Assembly (NCBI RefSeq): GCF_037038585.1
Contig: NC_092525.1
Span: forward strand, 22,030,867 to 22,094,866
Direction of reading: 5' to 3'
Source of the DNA: Patagioenas fasciata
Taxonomy: Eukaryota > Chordata > Aves > Columbiformes > Columbidae
DNA: 64,000 bases
Positions 1-34,000 of this stretch are shown here, in pieces; position 1 is the stretch's first letter, and every line of letters begins with the position of its first letter. Both the position numbers and the translations under genes were made by a program. The notes under the pieces were generated by a model. It saw only the letters and a list, made by a program, of their open reading frames with translations, made no database searches and was not told the origin of the DNA.

Positions 1-3000
1 GAGAGCCCTCGGCTGCTGTAGCTGTGAGATTATCACGCTGCAGCCAGGCTTTTCTCTCTGCCTTACTTCTTTGGCCCATTGGTGCAGAAACGTATCCTAA
101 GGGTGGCCAGTGTGGGTTTTCTTTGCTCTATTTTTCACAGATGGGCCTGTGCAGTGATTCCATCAACAAAGAATTCTACTTAATTCTAAGATTTTTTTCT
201 TCCTATGAGCACATTTGAGGTGTGCGCAGTTTTCATGATGTAAGAGTAGCTGCACAAATATTAGCAGTGCATGTAGCTTTGTTGTGTGACTTGCTGCTCC
301 CTAGTCCCTTACCTATGTTCAATAAAGTATTGTAGGTTGTTACGGAACTCCAGGATTCCCTTCTTAGTTATGGCAGTGTAAAAGACCTGATTGATACTGG
401 TGCAATGGTTGAGCTTTCCAACTGGTTAAACTGGGGCCATCCCTGTAGCTTTTAAGATTCTGATGAAATCTGTCTCCTGAGCTGGACATAAGAAACCAGA
501 AAGTGATGGAAGGTGACATCTATGGAGCAGGCTTTTCCTAGCTAAGTGTCTGTGCTTTAAACTCTGCAATGGCAAAATTAACTCCTGGTCATGCCGCAAG
601 TTCTGTGCAGGCAATCCTCATAACCGCAGGAGTCCCGCTGGATCCGAGAGGTCTGTGTACACAGTAACGTGGGTTTTGTGTATGCTGTCGCAGGACCAAG
701 GCCCTCCTCAGTAATGTTTGTATATCCCTCAGAAATACAGAATCTTGTGTGTTAATATTAGAGCAGCTGTTAGTTTTATGGATGTTATCAGATGTTTCTG
801 AGGGATTTTCCAAATTGGTATAATTTGTAAAACTGCCATTTTAATAAGCAAGTCATGTCTAAGGGAATAGGACTGAGCTTGTCCCATACAGGTTCCAATT
901 TTCAGTCAGAAAAGAAACCCACTGAACACATGCCAGCATATTTTTTTTCTATTTAAATTTTGGCTAGTACCAAACGTCTCCAGTCTGATTCAGCTGATTA
1001 TATTCCTATCAGGATATAAAATACTAATAATGATGTCTTTATTCCCACAAGATGTCCGTGGGGTGTCTTGGGTTTTATCAAAAAGCAGCACAGTGTCGAC
1101 TTCAGGCATTCTGACCAGACTTTTTTTTTTCTCCCAAGCTGCTTTATTTTACCTCTAAACCCACTACGCTGCACTCACTTGTTCTTATTTTAAGGTCATT
1201 TTCAGTCACCTGTGATAAACTTCATAACACTTTCCTGGTATGAAGAAAATTGAGGAGACTGCAAGTATGAGTTAGCAACCTTATTGCACATAATTAAGAT
1301 TAAAGACAGCAAAGAAATTCAGAGTGTACATACCTTTTGTACATAAACTGCTTCTATCCATAAATTGTGGGGTAATAATTAATTAGATTTTCAGAAAATT
1401 AAACCACTTTGGATGAATATGTGATTCTCAGGAAATATATTCTAAATCAGTAAATACAATTTTGAACCAACTATTATTTGTCAGCAGGGTCTTTGACATC
1501 TGGTTGCTCCATTATAATTAACTAATATTATGCAAATACTACTGCAGAGAATGGAAAAATAACTCATTTGTATTTGAGGGGAGCAGTGTGGCAAAAGCAG
1601 TGAGCACATGCAAATACTAATTTGCAAAAAGTGCGTGAGGTGGCTCCTTAGCTACATTAGTGATTCGAACAATATCAGGAATTACTATTCCTTCTGCAGT
1701 CTTCATCTATATGGGCTTTTCGGAATCAATCACCATAGCAACAACCAGTGTTAGTAGTGAGACTGCAATTCAGCTGCATTATTCCCTCCATGGGAGGCCT
1801 GTCATTTTTTCAGAGCAATGCGCTTCAAGGTCATCTTCATTTACCTCCATCCCTTTTGCTGTCACAGAATCACAGAATATCAGGGATTGGAAGGGACCTC
1901 GAAAGATCATCCAGTCCAATCCCCCTGCTGGAGCAGGAACACCCAGATGGGGTTACATAGGAACGTGCCCAGGCACGTTTTGAATGTCTCCAGAGAAGGA
2001 GTCTCCACAACTCCCCTGGGCAGCCTGGTCCAGTACTCTGTTACCCTCACTGTGAAGAAGTTTCTTCTCATATTTAAGTGGAACTTAAGGTGGATCTTTG
2101 CTGTCCTTCCTGGAGTGCAGCTTTCTGTGTGGAAACTTGTCCTTCTAGGCATGAATTCATGCCTTAAAGACTGGTATTTGACTGAAGATCTGTATGAAAT
2201 ATTCAGGTATTTGGTAAGCACACCAATTGTCTGCAGACAAAACAAATCATTTAGATACAATTAAACCTGATAATAAATGATAGTTAAATAAAACCCACGT
2301 GATGACAACAGTGGTAACTGGCCTGCAAGTTGCAACTTAATTTAGCCTTTGTGACCTCCTTATCCATGATCCGGCTCAGGGATTAATGTATGTGGGCTGT
2401 GGTGGCTGGGTTTGCCCTTGGTGCAGAATACCTGGGCAGCTGGAGTTCAGGCATTCTGCTCCTGCAGCCATGCGGAGATCAGATCCTAAACCTCGCAGCT
2501 TAGGTGAGTTTCTGAAGTGCACCAGCATCTCCTGGCAGCGTTGAAGGGGTGATAATTCGGCAGATCTCTCCCTCCCCAATGCACATGTTAGTATGTGCAG
2601 ATCATCCTTTGCCTTCTTTAGATGATCCATTATCAGATTTAAGCAAACAAGAGATTTTGAGCCACACTTTTTTTTGAGTTGCTTTGGGGAGTGTCTCAGA
2701 AAAATGCAGAGTAATAATTCATCTTCTTTTCTTGTCTTCAGCATCAGTAATTGCTGTTATCCACTTCACCACAGATTTTACCACAAATTAGCATTATTTA
2801 AGTCATTTATGTGATTTCAAGTGGAACTGACTTTTTTTGGAGAAGAGAGATGAATTAAATATCCAACTCTTACGGGAAAGCTAGAAAATCTTTAATTAAA
2901 GATGAGCAGTGGCAGCAGTTACAGTCCATTGTGCATAATTCCCAACTCCTATTAATGATGGATATCCTGCTTAATTAATATTTTGCGATTTATCCAGATT

Positions 3001-6000
3001 TAAGGATCCATGCTTGGTAGAGATGTTCATTGTAGAAACGTTGTTATGTACAAATACATATTTTTTGGAATTACGATTCCCAAAGACTGCCATGTATCTT
3101 TAGAGTGTTCTACTTTTCTCTATAAGCACTTAAAAAGCATGTGGTAGAATTATCTTAGCTCAGGCACTGCACCAAAAAATTAAGATTGTCCCTGCTGCAC
3201 CAGACTGCTCACTAAAGCCTCTGGTTAAATCCTGGCTTCAGGCAAAAGAGAACCAGCCAGTTCTGAAACGCCAACTCCACAACTGCAGTATCTCCCCCCC
3301 TTTTTTTTTTAGCTTCCTCCATCCACAGTCTGCTTCTGCTCCGCTCTCCTCAAGAGATGTGACAAGATTGCAGCTGGAAGCTATGAGGCAAAAGCTGACA
3401 GTTGTGCTCTATGTTTTGGCATATAGTACAAGGCAAAAATTAATGCAGAACACCTCTGGTATATATTATCTATAGGCCAAAGCACATGTATGGTATTATT
3501 TAGATGTGATATTTTGCTTCCTAAAACTGTGAAGAACCCTAACAGATTACAGTACTCTGCAAATCTGCTTTTGTAATTATTCTTGTTTACTGCTTTGAAG
3601 CCTGTTGGTTAAACACTTCTTCCTGACAAACATTTCCAGGATTTCTACTGGGATAACTTTGTATTTGAAGTAGGTTTTGCACCTTAGAGTACAACTTTTA
3701 TTAATTTCTTTGGCACTGGGGAAAACAAGCTAATATTTGTTTCCTTTGTTTTGCACAAAAAAGCTTACAGTAGGACAGGTAGCAAAATCAGAGAATGCAA
3801 ACAAATTGCTGAAGTCAAAGAAGAAATACCCCAGTGATCATTTGATTGCTATTCACACATTTTGTACTGAAATGCTCTGAAGGCAGCAAAATGCTGTAGT
3901 GATGGGAGTACGTAGGTACGCTGACAGATTTATGAAAGGAAATGTGAAGTAAACTGTCCCTGGGACTCTACTTCTCCATCCTCATCTCTCCAGGTGCTAC
4001 GAAAGATAATTTGTTGTGCTGCTTTTTATTAGATTCTTCAAACCAGCACCAAACCGTGCAGCAGGGATCCTGATGAGCACGATTGTGCTGGCTCTTGCCT
4101 AGGTACAGGGGGGATTGTAAGCAGCTTTTCTCCTCTCTTGCCTGCCTATGCCAGAGCAAGTCCCTGAGTGGCTGGAAGCTGCAGACTTTGCTTTATCCTA
4201 GCATGCCCCGCGGATTTTAGCTGTTAGAGAGGATAATGGAAGGGTGAGGGGAATTGGGATGTTATCTGCCTTCCCATGGCCATCAGGAGAGCCAGCTGCC
4301 CCTGGAGACAGAAGCCTCTGCTGTAAGCATGTGTGACCCAGAAGGAACTGTCCCATTTGAGCTGGCCTAAAGATGGTCATTAGGTCTGTAAATGAAGAAA
4401 AGGGCATTTTTATTTCTTGAGTTCACCAGGAGGTGCTTTGAGCAGCCTTCTGTAGTGAGGGACCACTATGTGGCACAGCCACTGGCTGCCAGTGCACGCA
4501 CTGCAGTGGCCCCTGACAGCTGTGGTGGTTGTCCAGTGGCCTCCTTGTCATGGCCCAGTGGTAGCTGCCCATCAGTCTTACTGGTTGCCCCAGCAGCGTA
4601 TGGCTGCTGTAATTGCAGGCAGCAAGACCCGAGCGCAAAGGGCTGCTCTTGTCCCAATGACAGTGATGTCCCATTGGTGTCGGTGCCCCCGCCCCTGGCT
4701 TTAGCTGCTCGAGTGAGTTGCAAATTGATCCCACCTGAGGGCTGCGGTGGTGGGGAGGGGGAGTTAGCAATAGCCAGACTGCTGTGCGTGTTCAGCGGAG
4801 GGAGAACTTGTATTCTCTAGTGCTGTCATCACACTAAATTTAATTTTTAAAAAGAAATAAAATAATCATGACCACGCGATTTTTCTAGCCAGTAATTCAC
4901 AAGCTTCACTGAGAAAGTCCTCATGAGAGGTTACAAAAGCTGAACTGCTTCTATTTTCTGGCTGCAATTAACAGTAATTTTATATCTGTACTGGGATTAA
5001 TAGGTGCAGAGGAGGAGCTTTTCGCAATCTTGCATTGTCTGGAATCCCACACATATGTTTGTCAGTCACTAATTTGCCAGTGCAGCAGATTTCTGAACAG
5101 GAATGCCTACAGACAGAAGGAGGGGTGGAGGTGGGACCAGGGAAACAACAAGGGAGAAAACGATGGGCTCATTACAGTTGGGGGAAAGGAAATTAATGCA
5201 CATTTGGAGTGTGCATTTCATTACAACCTTGCCCAAAAATTAGGCATCAAAGGACTATGCAAAATTTTGCTCACTGATCTGTTTCTGAGTTTCATCAAAA
5301 TAATGCCAGAAAAGCAATTTAATCTCAGCCTTGATCTGTTACAGAAAATGTACATAGCCCTGGAAATATTCCTGTTTCTCACTAACTTTTTAAAATAGAT
5401 TGGTAAGATTACAACTGTTCCCTACTTGGCAGTTCCATATTGTGCATCATCTGAAGAAACGGTTAGGTTATATAGCTGTGTACTTATCAGTAGGGTTAAT
5501 AGATTATTTCAAGTTATTGGGATAAGGTTAGAAAATTATGTTCAATGGAGAAAAATAGCAGAGTTTTGATTAAAAACCAGAACATTTAAATGATGTCAAT
5601 TCTGCCGTGCAAAAGTGGGGTTTTTTAGATGCTTCTCCACCAGACTGCTTGTATTTTAGGTCCTTATGGGAGGTATTCATCACCTAATATTAGTTTTCTG
5701 ATCTCAGTTCCCTCTCTTTGGAGAGCAGAAACATTAGCCCCTCCAAGGTACAGTTCTTATCCCAGGGCAGGTGGCAGGAGTTGCCTGCTGAGAGCATCTC
5801 TCTACATCCAAAATACTCTACCTAGTACAGAAGGAGCCTGAGTAACCTGCCTGGACCAGACTATACTTTGCTGTCTAACACTAGGTGCTCCTTCATTGAC
5901 CACACTCTGTTGCATTTAATTGTTGATGTCAAGTTGAGCACAGAGGAGTGTGCACCTGAGATTTCTCATTGACATTTATCCCTGTTGGAGGGAGCTTGGG

Positions 6001-7417
6001 TTGTCGCCAGTGCATGGTAGTATTGTACCAAGAAAGGCAAACCTCTCTTTCTTCTAATTTGGCAGATTGTTACTCTGGTAGACAGAGTAACATCTGGGAA
6101 ACAGAGCACAGACCCGGGGCAGGGGAGAAGTATGTATATTGTCACACTGATGTAAAACTACAGGCTGCTTAGGTTAACAGATAGAGCCCAGAAAGTTTGC
6201 AAGCTAGAATGCAAATAAGTATCCATGTACAAGTGAACATATTCTTAACTGCTAGATAAACAGGGTTTCATTCCCAGGTATAAAACAGACATCATATTTT
6301 GGTAAAATACCACTGTGTTCCTGGTTGGCTGAAAGCTGGGATATGACAACTCCTTTACAGAAATTCTGCTGTTTTCCCTTTGAACTGTGTGGTTTGTCAT
6401 AGCAGCTCTGCAGATCTGATAGTAAATAGTTCTGCTTCTGAAGACAAAGACTCCCAAGGGCAATGGAAAAAAAAAAGTAATTTATTCGTATATATTTATT
6501 GTACTTGTAATTTATGAAAGCCTTCAGTTTCCTGTAGATAACTGAGACTGCAGAAGCAGAATTCTTTTATAAGTAACTACTTAAAAGTGCTTATGGAGAA
6601 TTTCTTCCTGGGCTTTGGTTCCCCCACACCTTGATGAAATCAAGGGACCATGAACTGCATATTGTTGGAGTACCCGAAAGCTTCATTTGAGCAGGCTTCT
6701 CTGCTTCAGCTGTCCATTAGGCTTGCAGAGGAGAGTACTCCACTCAGCTTCTGATCTGATAAACGCCTCATTTGTATGTTAATGTTGAGTTGTGATTTCC
6801 AGGGAAGGCATTCAGTGTGTTGTAAAGGGCCTTACTGGCAGATTGCAGCTAAATTGATGCTTGTCTCACTAAATATTTACCCTACACATCCCACTTAATA
6901 TGTCCAAAACCAGGCACACTGTGAAATCCTGAAACCTGATTCTGTGCTTGTGAAAGTCAGGAAAGCTGGTAATGTCAGCACGGAGCAAAGCGAAGCGCTG
7001 TGCGAGTCCCCCAGCGTGCGCCAGCACCTCCAGCACGCACTGTGATCTCCCTGCTCTTTCTGTGCTGTCACCCCATGCACTGGGCCTTGCCTGGCTGCTC
7101 TTGCCCCAACACCAGCAGCAGCTGGCCCCCTGCTTTTCCTACCTGCAGTTTTCACAGCCCTGCTGCCCCTTCTTCTTTAGGGCTGCCCATGGCCCATAGA
7201 GGTTGCATCCTCTGGCGCAGCAGTGAGAAAACCACCATGTCTCCACCTTCTTCTTGCCATGTAGTTTACCATTGGGAAAAATGTTTTGGGTTAGGACAGC
7301 CAAGGTAATGCTTTTATGCCCTCGCCCTCCTCCTGTCTCAGTCATGCCTGAAGCTGGCACAGTGGGGATGGGGAGGTTGGAGACCTCACAGCTCACCTGT
7401 TTGATTTTATTCCCAAG
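1..7417 (+). other. LRP8: LRP8 intron (partial), upstream of first exon in window
   Basis: This stretch ends in a splice acceptor (cccaag) at 7417, directly before an LDL-receptor class A exon. I found no class A repeat pattern (C-D-G-x-x-D-C-x-D-x-S-D-E) on either strand, so the first class A repeats and the signal peptide lie further upstream. It holds one CR1 LINE fragment near 1863-2140. It also has AT-rich sequence and a GC-richer patch at 4440-4780 with no recognisable coding content. Confidence 0.75.
1863..2140 (-). mobile_element. CR1 LINE fragment (3' end), minus orientation
   Basis: The left edge reads as the reverse complement of the CR1 3' end (cagaatcacagaat, then ttggaagggacct and aagatcatccagtcc). 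Translated on the minus strand it gives the end of CR1 ORF2: RRNFFTVRVTEYWTRLPR, followed by VVETPSLETFK. These are the usual last residues of the CR1 reverse-transcriptase protein. It is a 5'-truncated copy, as most avian CR1 copies are. It lies in an LRP8 intron, antisense to that gene. The right edge is approximate. Confidence 0.9.
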
Positions 7418-29843
<22,426 letters not shown>

Positions 29844-30224
29844 GGATGAAGTTGCTGCCCCAAACACCACACTGAACAAGTTTGCTTTGGATCACAGAAC
29901 CTGCTTCTTCTTTGTAATTGTTATTTATGTTGCAGAAGGGTAACCACAAAGTTATAATGAACTGCAAACATCCAAAGGATGTGAGAGTTTTGTATGTATA
30001 ATCTTTTATACACGTTTTAACTTGTTGCACTACCCATTTGTGATAGTGAATAAGCAACAGCTGAGCTACTAACTCAATGTACATAACCAGCCAGGCTGAA
30101 GGTTCAGTAGCTATTGCTTTATTTTAAGATTATATTTATAGATATTTTGTAAATATGTTGAATATGCTTTGTGGCTATCCATCAACATAAGTAAAACTAC
30201 TTCTGTACAGGCAGTTTAGAAATA

Positions 30225-30291
30225 TTTATTAACAAAATCTGGACTATAAGATCTGTTCTGTAAATATAGTAGAGGAGTGAGAGTATTTATT
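30225..30291 (-). promoter_or_regulatory. possible poly(A) signals for the minus-strand gene
   Basis: AATAAA occurs on the minus strand at 30225-30230 and again at 30286-30291. These lie about 650-720 bases past the TAA stop of the candidate minus-strand gene. They are chance-level signals in AT-rich sequence. Confidence 0.25.
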
Positions 30292-30328
30292 TTTTGTATG
30301 TTTGGCTTGCTGTGCATAGTTTATCTGT

Positions 30329-30410
30329 GTATATATCTATCTAGACTAGATAGATATATAGGCATATAAATATATACATATATATAAATATATATATATA
30401 CATATATTTT
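30329..30410. repeat. AT-rich simple repeat with 15-base palindrome arms
   Basis: This is a TA/TATATAAA-rich run. Its left part, 30330-30360, is a perfect inverted repeat: 15-base arms around a single base, built on tatctatctag. In an mRNA it would form a strong hairpin with almost no loop. Confidence 0.85.
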
Positions 30411-30942
30411 AAAACTACTAGCCTATGTTTATGAAAATTAGGGATAATTGAATTTTTACTGGATGTTTGAGAAGTTTGCTTTGAAATCTAAAGACACTAA
30501 GTAAGAGGAGCCATACTGTATCTCATAACAAACAGAACTCATGTTTCCAAACTGGTTTGTGAGGGTTGCGTTTACATTTCCCAGTCTATCCAGGAAAATT
30601 CCTCTGCAGCGCTTTTAACTGAAGAGCTACTTATAGCATCGCAGCCAGGAGGAACTCCTCAAGCACACAATTTTTTTGTTAGTTTTGTATTGCTGCTTTT
30701 CACAGCTTGGTACAAATTTGATTTAGGTTGGTTGGTTGTTTCTAAATGAAAATCTAAGTGTTTTTCCCCCAGTAGAAATCTTCCATCTCTCAAAGTAGCT
30801 TAGAATCAGTAGAAACTAAGACTTAGCTGTGTACTTGCACACAGCCAAAGTGAGCTCTCTCACCTGGCTCATGAGGAGAAAAACCCAACACAAAAACAAC
30901 GTTAATTCCTTTCCTCCTTGCCCCTTCCCCTGCTCCCACTGA

Positions 30943-31079
30943 TTAGTCCAAGTTTAGGTGATGCTTCAAGGCAGTGTTTTCATTCACCATGTGTAGAATT
31001 CTTTGAAGCATTGTAATTATCTTCCAAGTTACTGCCACTGGAACAACCTGCACCGTGTTAGGTCTCATAGCACAGAGCG
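30943..31079 (-). CDS. unknown minus gene: last coding exon
   Basis: The acceptor ctccttgcccag is strong. The exon is open for 44 codons and ends in TAA. It encodes [20 protein letters not shown] and a basic, helical end (LKHHLNLD). Phase 1 in, which agrees with the exon at 31224-31307. I know no family with this ending. Confidence 0.55.
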
Positions 31080-34000
31080 CTGGGCAAGGAGGTGAGAGGA
31101 GGTTACAAATCCACACACTCATCAATATCTTTGTCTGGGTCATCCTGCACCTTGCAGAAAAAACAGGTGTTTCTCATCTTTCTATAAGATTCCCAGGGAA
31201 TTCTATGGGAAATGACTACTTACCTACCATTGAATCATGGACCAGAACCTCCCTGAACTGTACCGAAACCTGGAGAAACCCTCCTGCTGTTCTTACACCA
31301 GTCCAAGCTTTTCTGTTCAAGTGAGCAGAAGAAACTCAGCCTGAACAGGTTTGGTTGGGTTTTTTTCCTTTTGTTTTTCTTTCTTTTAGAATAAATTCAC
31401 AGTGTAATATGAGCTGGAAGTTGATTCTTGACTAAGAAAAGGAAGGAAGTGTCTAAAGACCTAGTACACATTAAACATAATACACACTCTGAAAACACTT
31501 CATGGCCTGCATAGACAATACATAAATAATCAAGCATCCCTCTATTCAAGTTTTAGATTTTGACTCAGTGAAAAACTGATCGAGATAGATACCCAGTTAT
31601 CGAGGTTTGAAGCCCTGTTTCTACAAATCCATGCACTGTGTGTGTGGAGAAAAAAAAAAAATGAAAAAAGGTTGTATGTGATAACACTGTAACTAACAGA
31701 TGAATGTAAATATATTTGAAAGTTCTACAGTTTTGATACTTTTTTAAGAACACATACACACAAGTGAACCTGTATAAACCATGTATAAAAGGCTGCAGTT
31801 TTTTTCAAACCATTGTAAATGAACTCTATGTGCAGTGCTGATTTCAACCTTGACAGATTTATAACTACTGAGAAGTCAAACACCAAATTTGTTTTTTAAG
31901 AAATTAATTATTTTAAATAACGGTTCAGATTGTTAGGATGATATTTAACACTGTAATCATTTCTGATCGCTGTCTTGTCATATTGAAGTTCTGTTAGAGT
32001 AAGTTCTTGCTTGGTGCCTTTTGCGTTCCAGATTTATGTTATGACAAAAGGACAAGGATGGGGCGGGGGAGGGATCTGCGCTGTGTAACACTTGCTGTAC
32101 TTATATCGATGAGGATTACTGAAAACCAAATGAACACATTTGTAAAACAGTGCACTGTTTCTAGAGAAAGATTAAATTTTTTTATCTGGGACTACGGAAC
32201 TAATTACTTTATAGTGCTTAAAATGCTGTCCTAGACCTGGGACTGTGTCCTATTTTGATTTGAGTTTTCCTTAACTCTTAATTGTCCAAACCCAAAGTGG
32301 GACATGGAAATGTTGTATAACTGCAGATTCACAACAGCAACACTGAGACCAGTTCATATTGTACATGTAGATGAACAGACAGTTGTGTTCTGACTTACCT
32401 TTCTCTGCCACTTTGGTTTTGGTCATCTTCAAATCCCACGGAAGCCAGTACCAGTTCATTATTTCCTTGAGCTGAACAATTATATCAGTGATGTAACTGA
32501 AACAAGTGAGTAAAATTTCCAGTGGTACAAGTACGCTGTCTTTAGCCCTCGTGAGACAACGTCTCAGGAGTGAACGATACATACAACAAAACTGGTCTTG
32601 TTTTTAACCCAAACTATTATATGTCAGACTATTCAAGGGCCAGCTGTAAACCACTAAATTTCTTTGTACAAGTTTTTGGTAAAGCAAATCTACAGAAGCT
32701 GAACCACTTGTTACAGCCAAATAGGCACTCTGTTGGCATCCTGGAGGAAAAAAAAAGTGAGCGAGAGAGAAATACTGCTATTCTGGGAATCACAACAGGC
32801 AGTCTTTTTTTTTTTAAACATACAAACAATCTCTTCTGTGAGAAGAGATTCTGAAATGAGATCCACTGTACTGGAAGTACAATGATACCTTTGGTTGGAG
32901 ACATGAGTGAGTCAGCTTGTACTCTCTTCCCTTTCTCTTGTACACATGAAATCCTAGATAAGAAACAAGGATATTGTGAACAAGGAACAACAGGAAGCAT
33001 TTTCTAAAACGGGTGGTTTAACTGCTATTGAACTTACATACAACATTTCCCCATGCAGAGAGATGCTTGAGCCGGCAGGCAAACGCTTGAAAGACTCTCC
33101 TCCTTTGAGGTATTCCAGTATGTGCTCTTTGGTCTGGTTGGTTTTTTTTTGGTTGGTTTTTTTGGTTTTGTTTTGGTTTTTTTGTTTTTTTGTTTTTTGT
33201 GTTTTTTTTTTTTTTGGTGGGAAATCTACTGCATAACAACTTAAAATTTCAGTTATCAGCCAGGGGAATAAAACAGCCATAAACACCACTATCCATTGCT
33301 AGGTACCTCTTGAAAACCAAGACAACCAAACTGTGCACTGAATGACCATTCTTTTTCCTACCCCGGGTAATTTGCAGGATACACTCAAGCATTAGAAGTG
33401 CGAGTGCTGAAGATAAGAACAACCTTTCACTGTCACATGTTGTTATAAAGCCTTTTGAAGCTGAGTTTTTATTGAAAGTAACTCACTTTGAACACTGCCA
33501 AGCAGCCAACAATTTCCAGACACAAATAGTTACTATCAAACTTACAGACCAGGGGTGGTTTAGTTTTCTATTTGACTGAAAATAGGTTTTTCTTACTTTA
33601 AAATATTTCTCCATTTCAGTTAAATATTTTAGCAGAGTAATACCGTAGGAAATAGAAAAGCTGATGATAACAACAACAACAAATCTCTCCAGGTCTAAAT
33701 AGAGAGGACAACACAAATAGAAAGAAGTGAAAGAGCCTCATAACAGAATCCCAAACCTACCTGTGGCCCTGAGGTATGCCTGCCAGAACAAGTTTTGCAT
33801 TTTCCGTTGTTGGTTTTGCTTTTTTTCTTTTTCTTTTTTATTCTATGCTGTAATTCTTTTTGTTATTGTTGTTGCTTTACTTTTTACACATAGTAATTGT
33901 ACAGTATGAGATAATCCATACAATACAGCCTGCTTTCATTAAGATGCTGTACATGTGCTCAGTATAAATCCCTTTAGTGTTTATATAACACATGTAGTGC

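Larger units (their letters stand above)
29844..32300 (+). other. LRP8: LRP8 3' UTR (right end uncertain)
   Basis: After the LRP8 stop the sequence is AT-rich, with many ATTTA-like words (for example at 30129-30230) typical of labile neuronal messages. Possible + strand poly(A) signals are AATAAA at 31390-31395 and ATTAAA at 32171-32176. The last exons of a candidate minus-strand gene overlap this interval, so the two messages may be complementary at their 3' ends. The true end cannot be decided from sequence. Confidence 0.5.

Noticed and set aside
4392-4820. Cys- and Pro-rich open frames in a GC-richer patch of the first intron
   Set aside because: They are open on both strands, have no class A or EGF cysteine pattern, and have no splice borders. 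Treated as chance.
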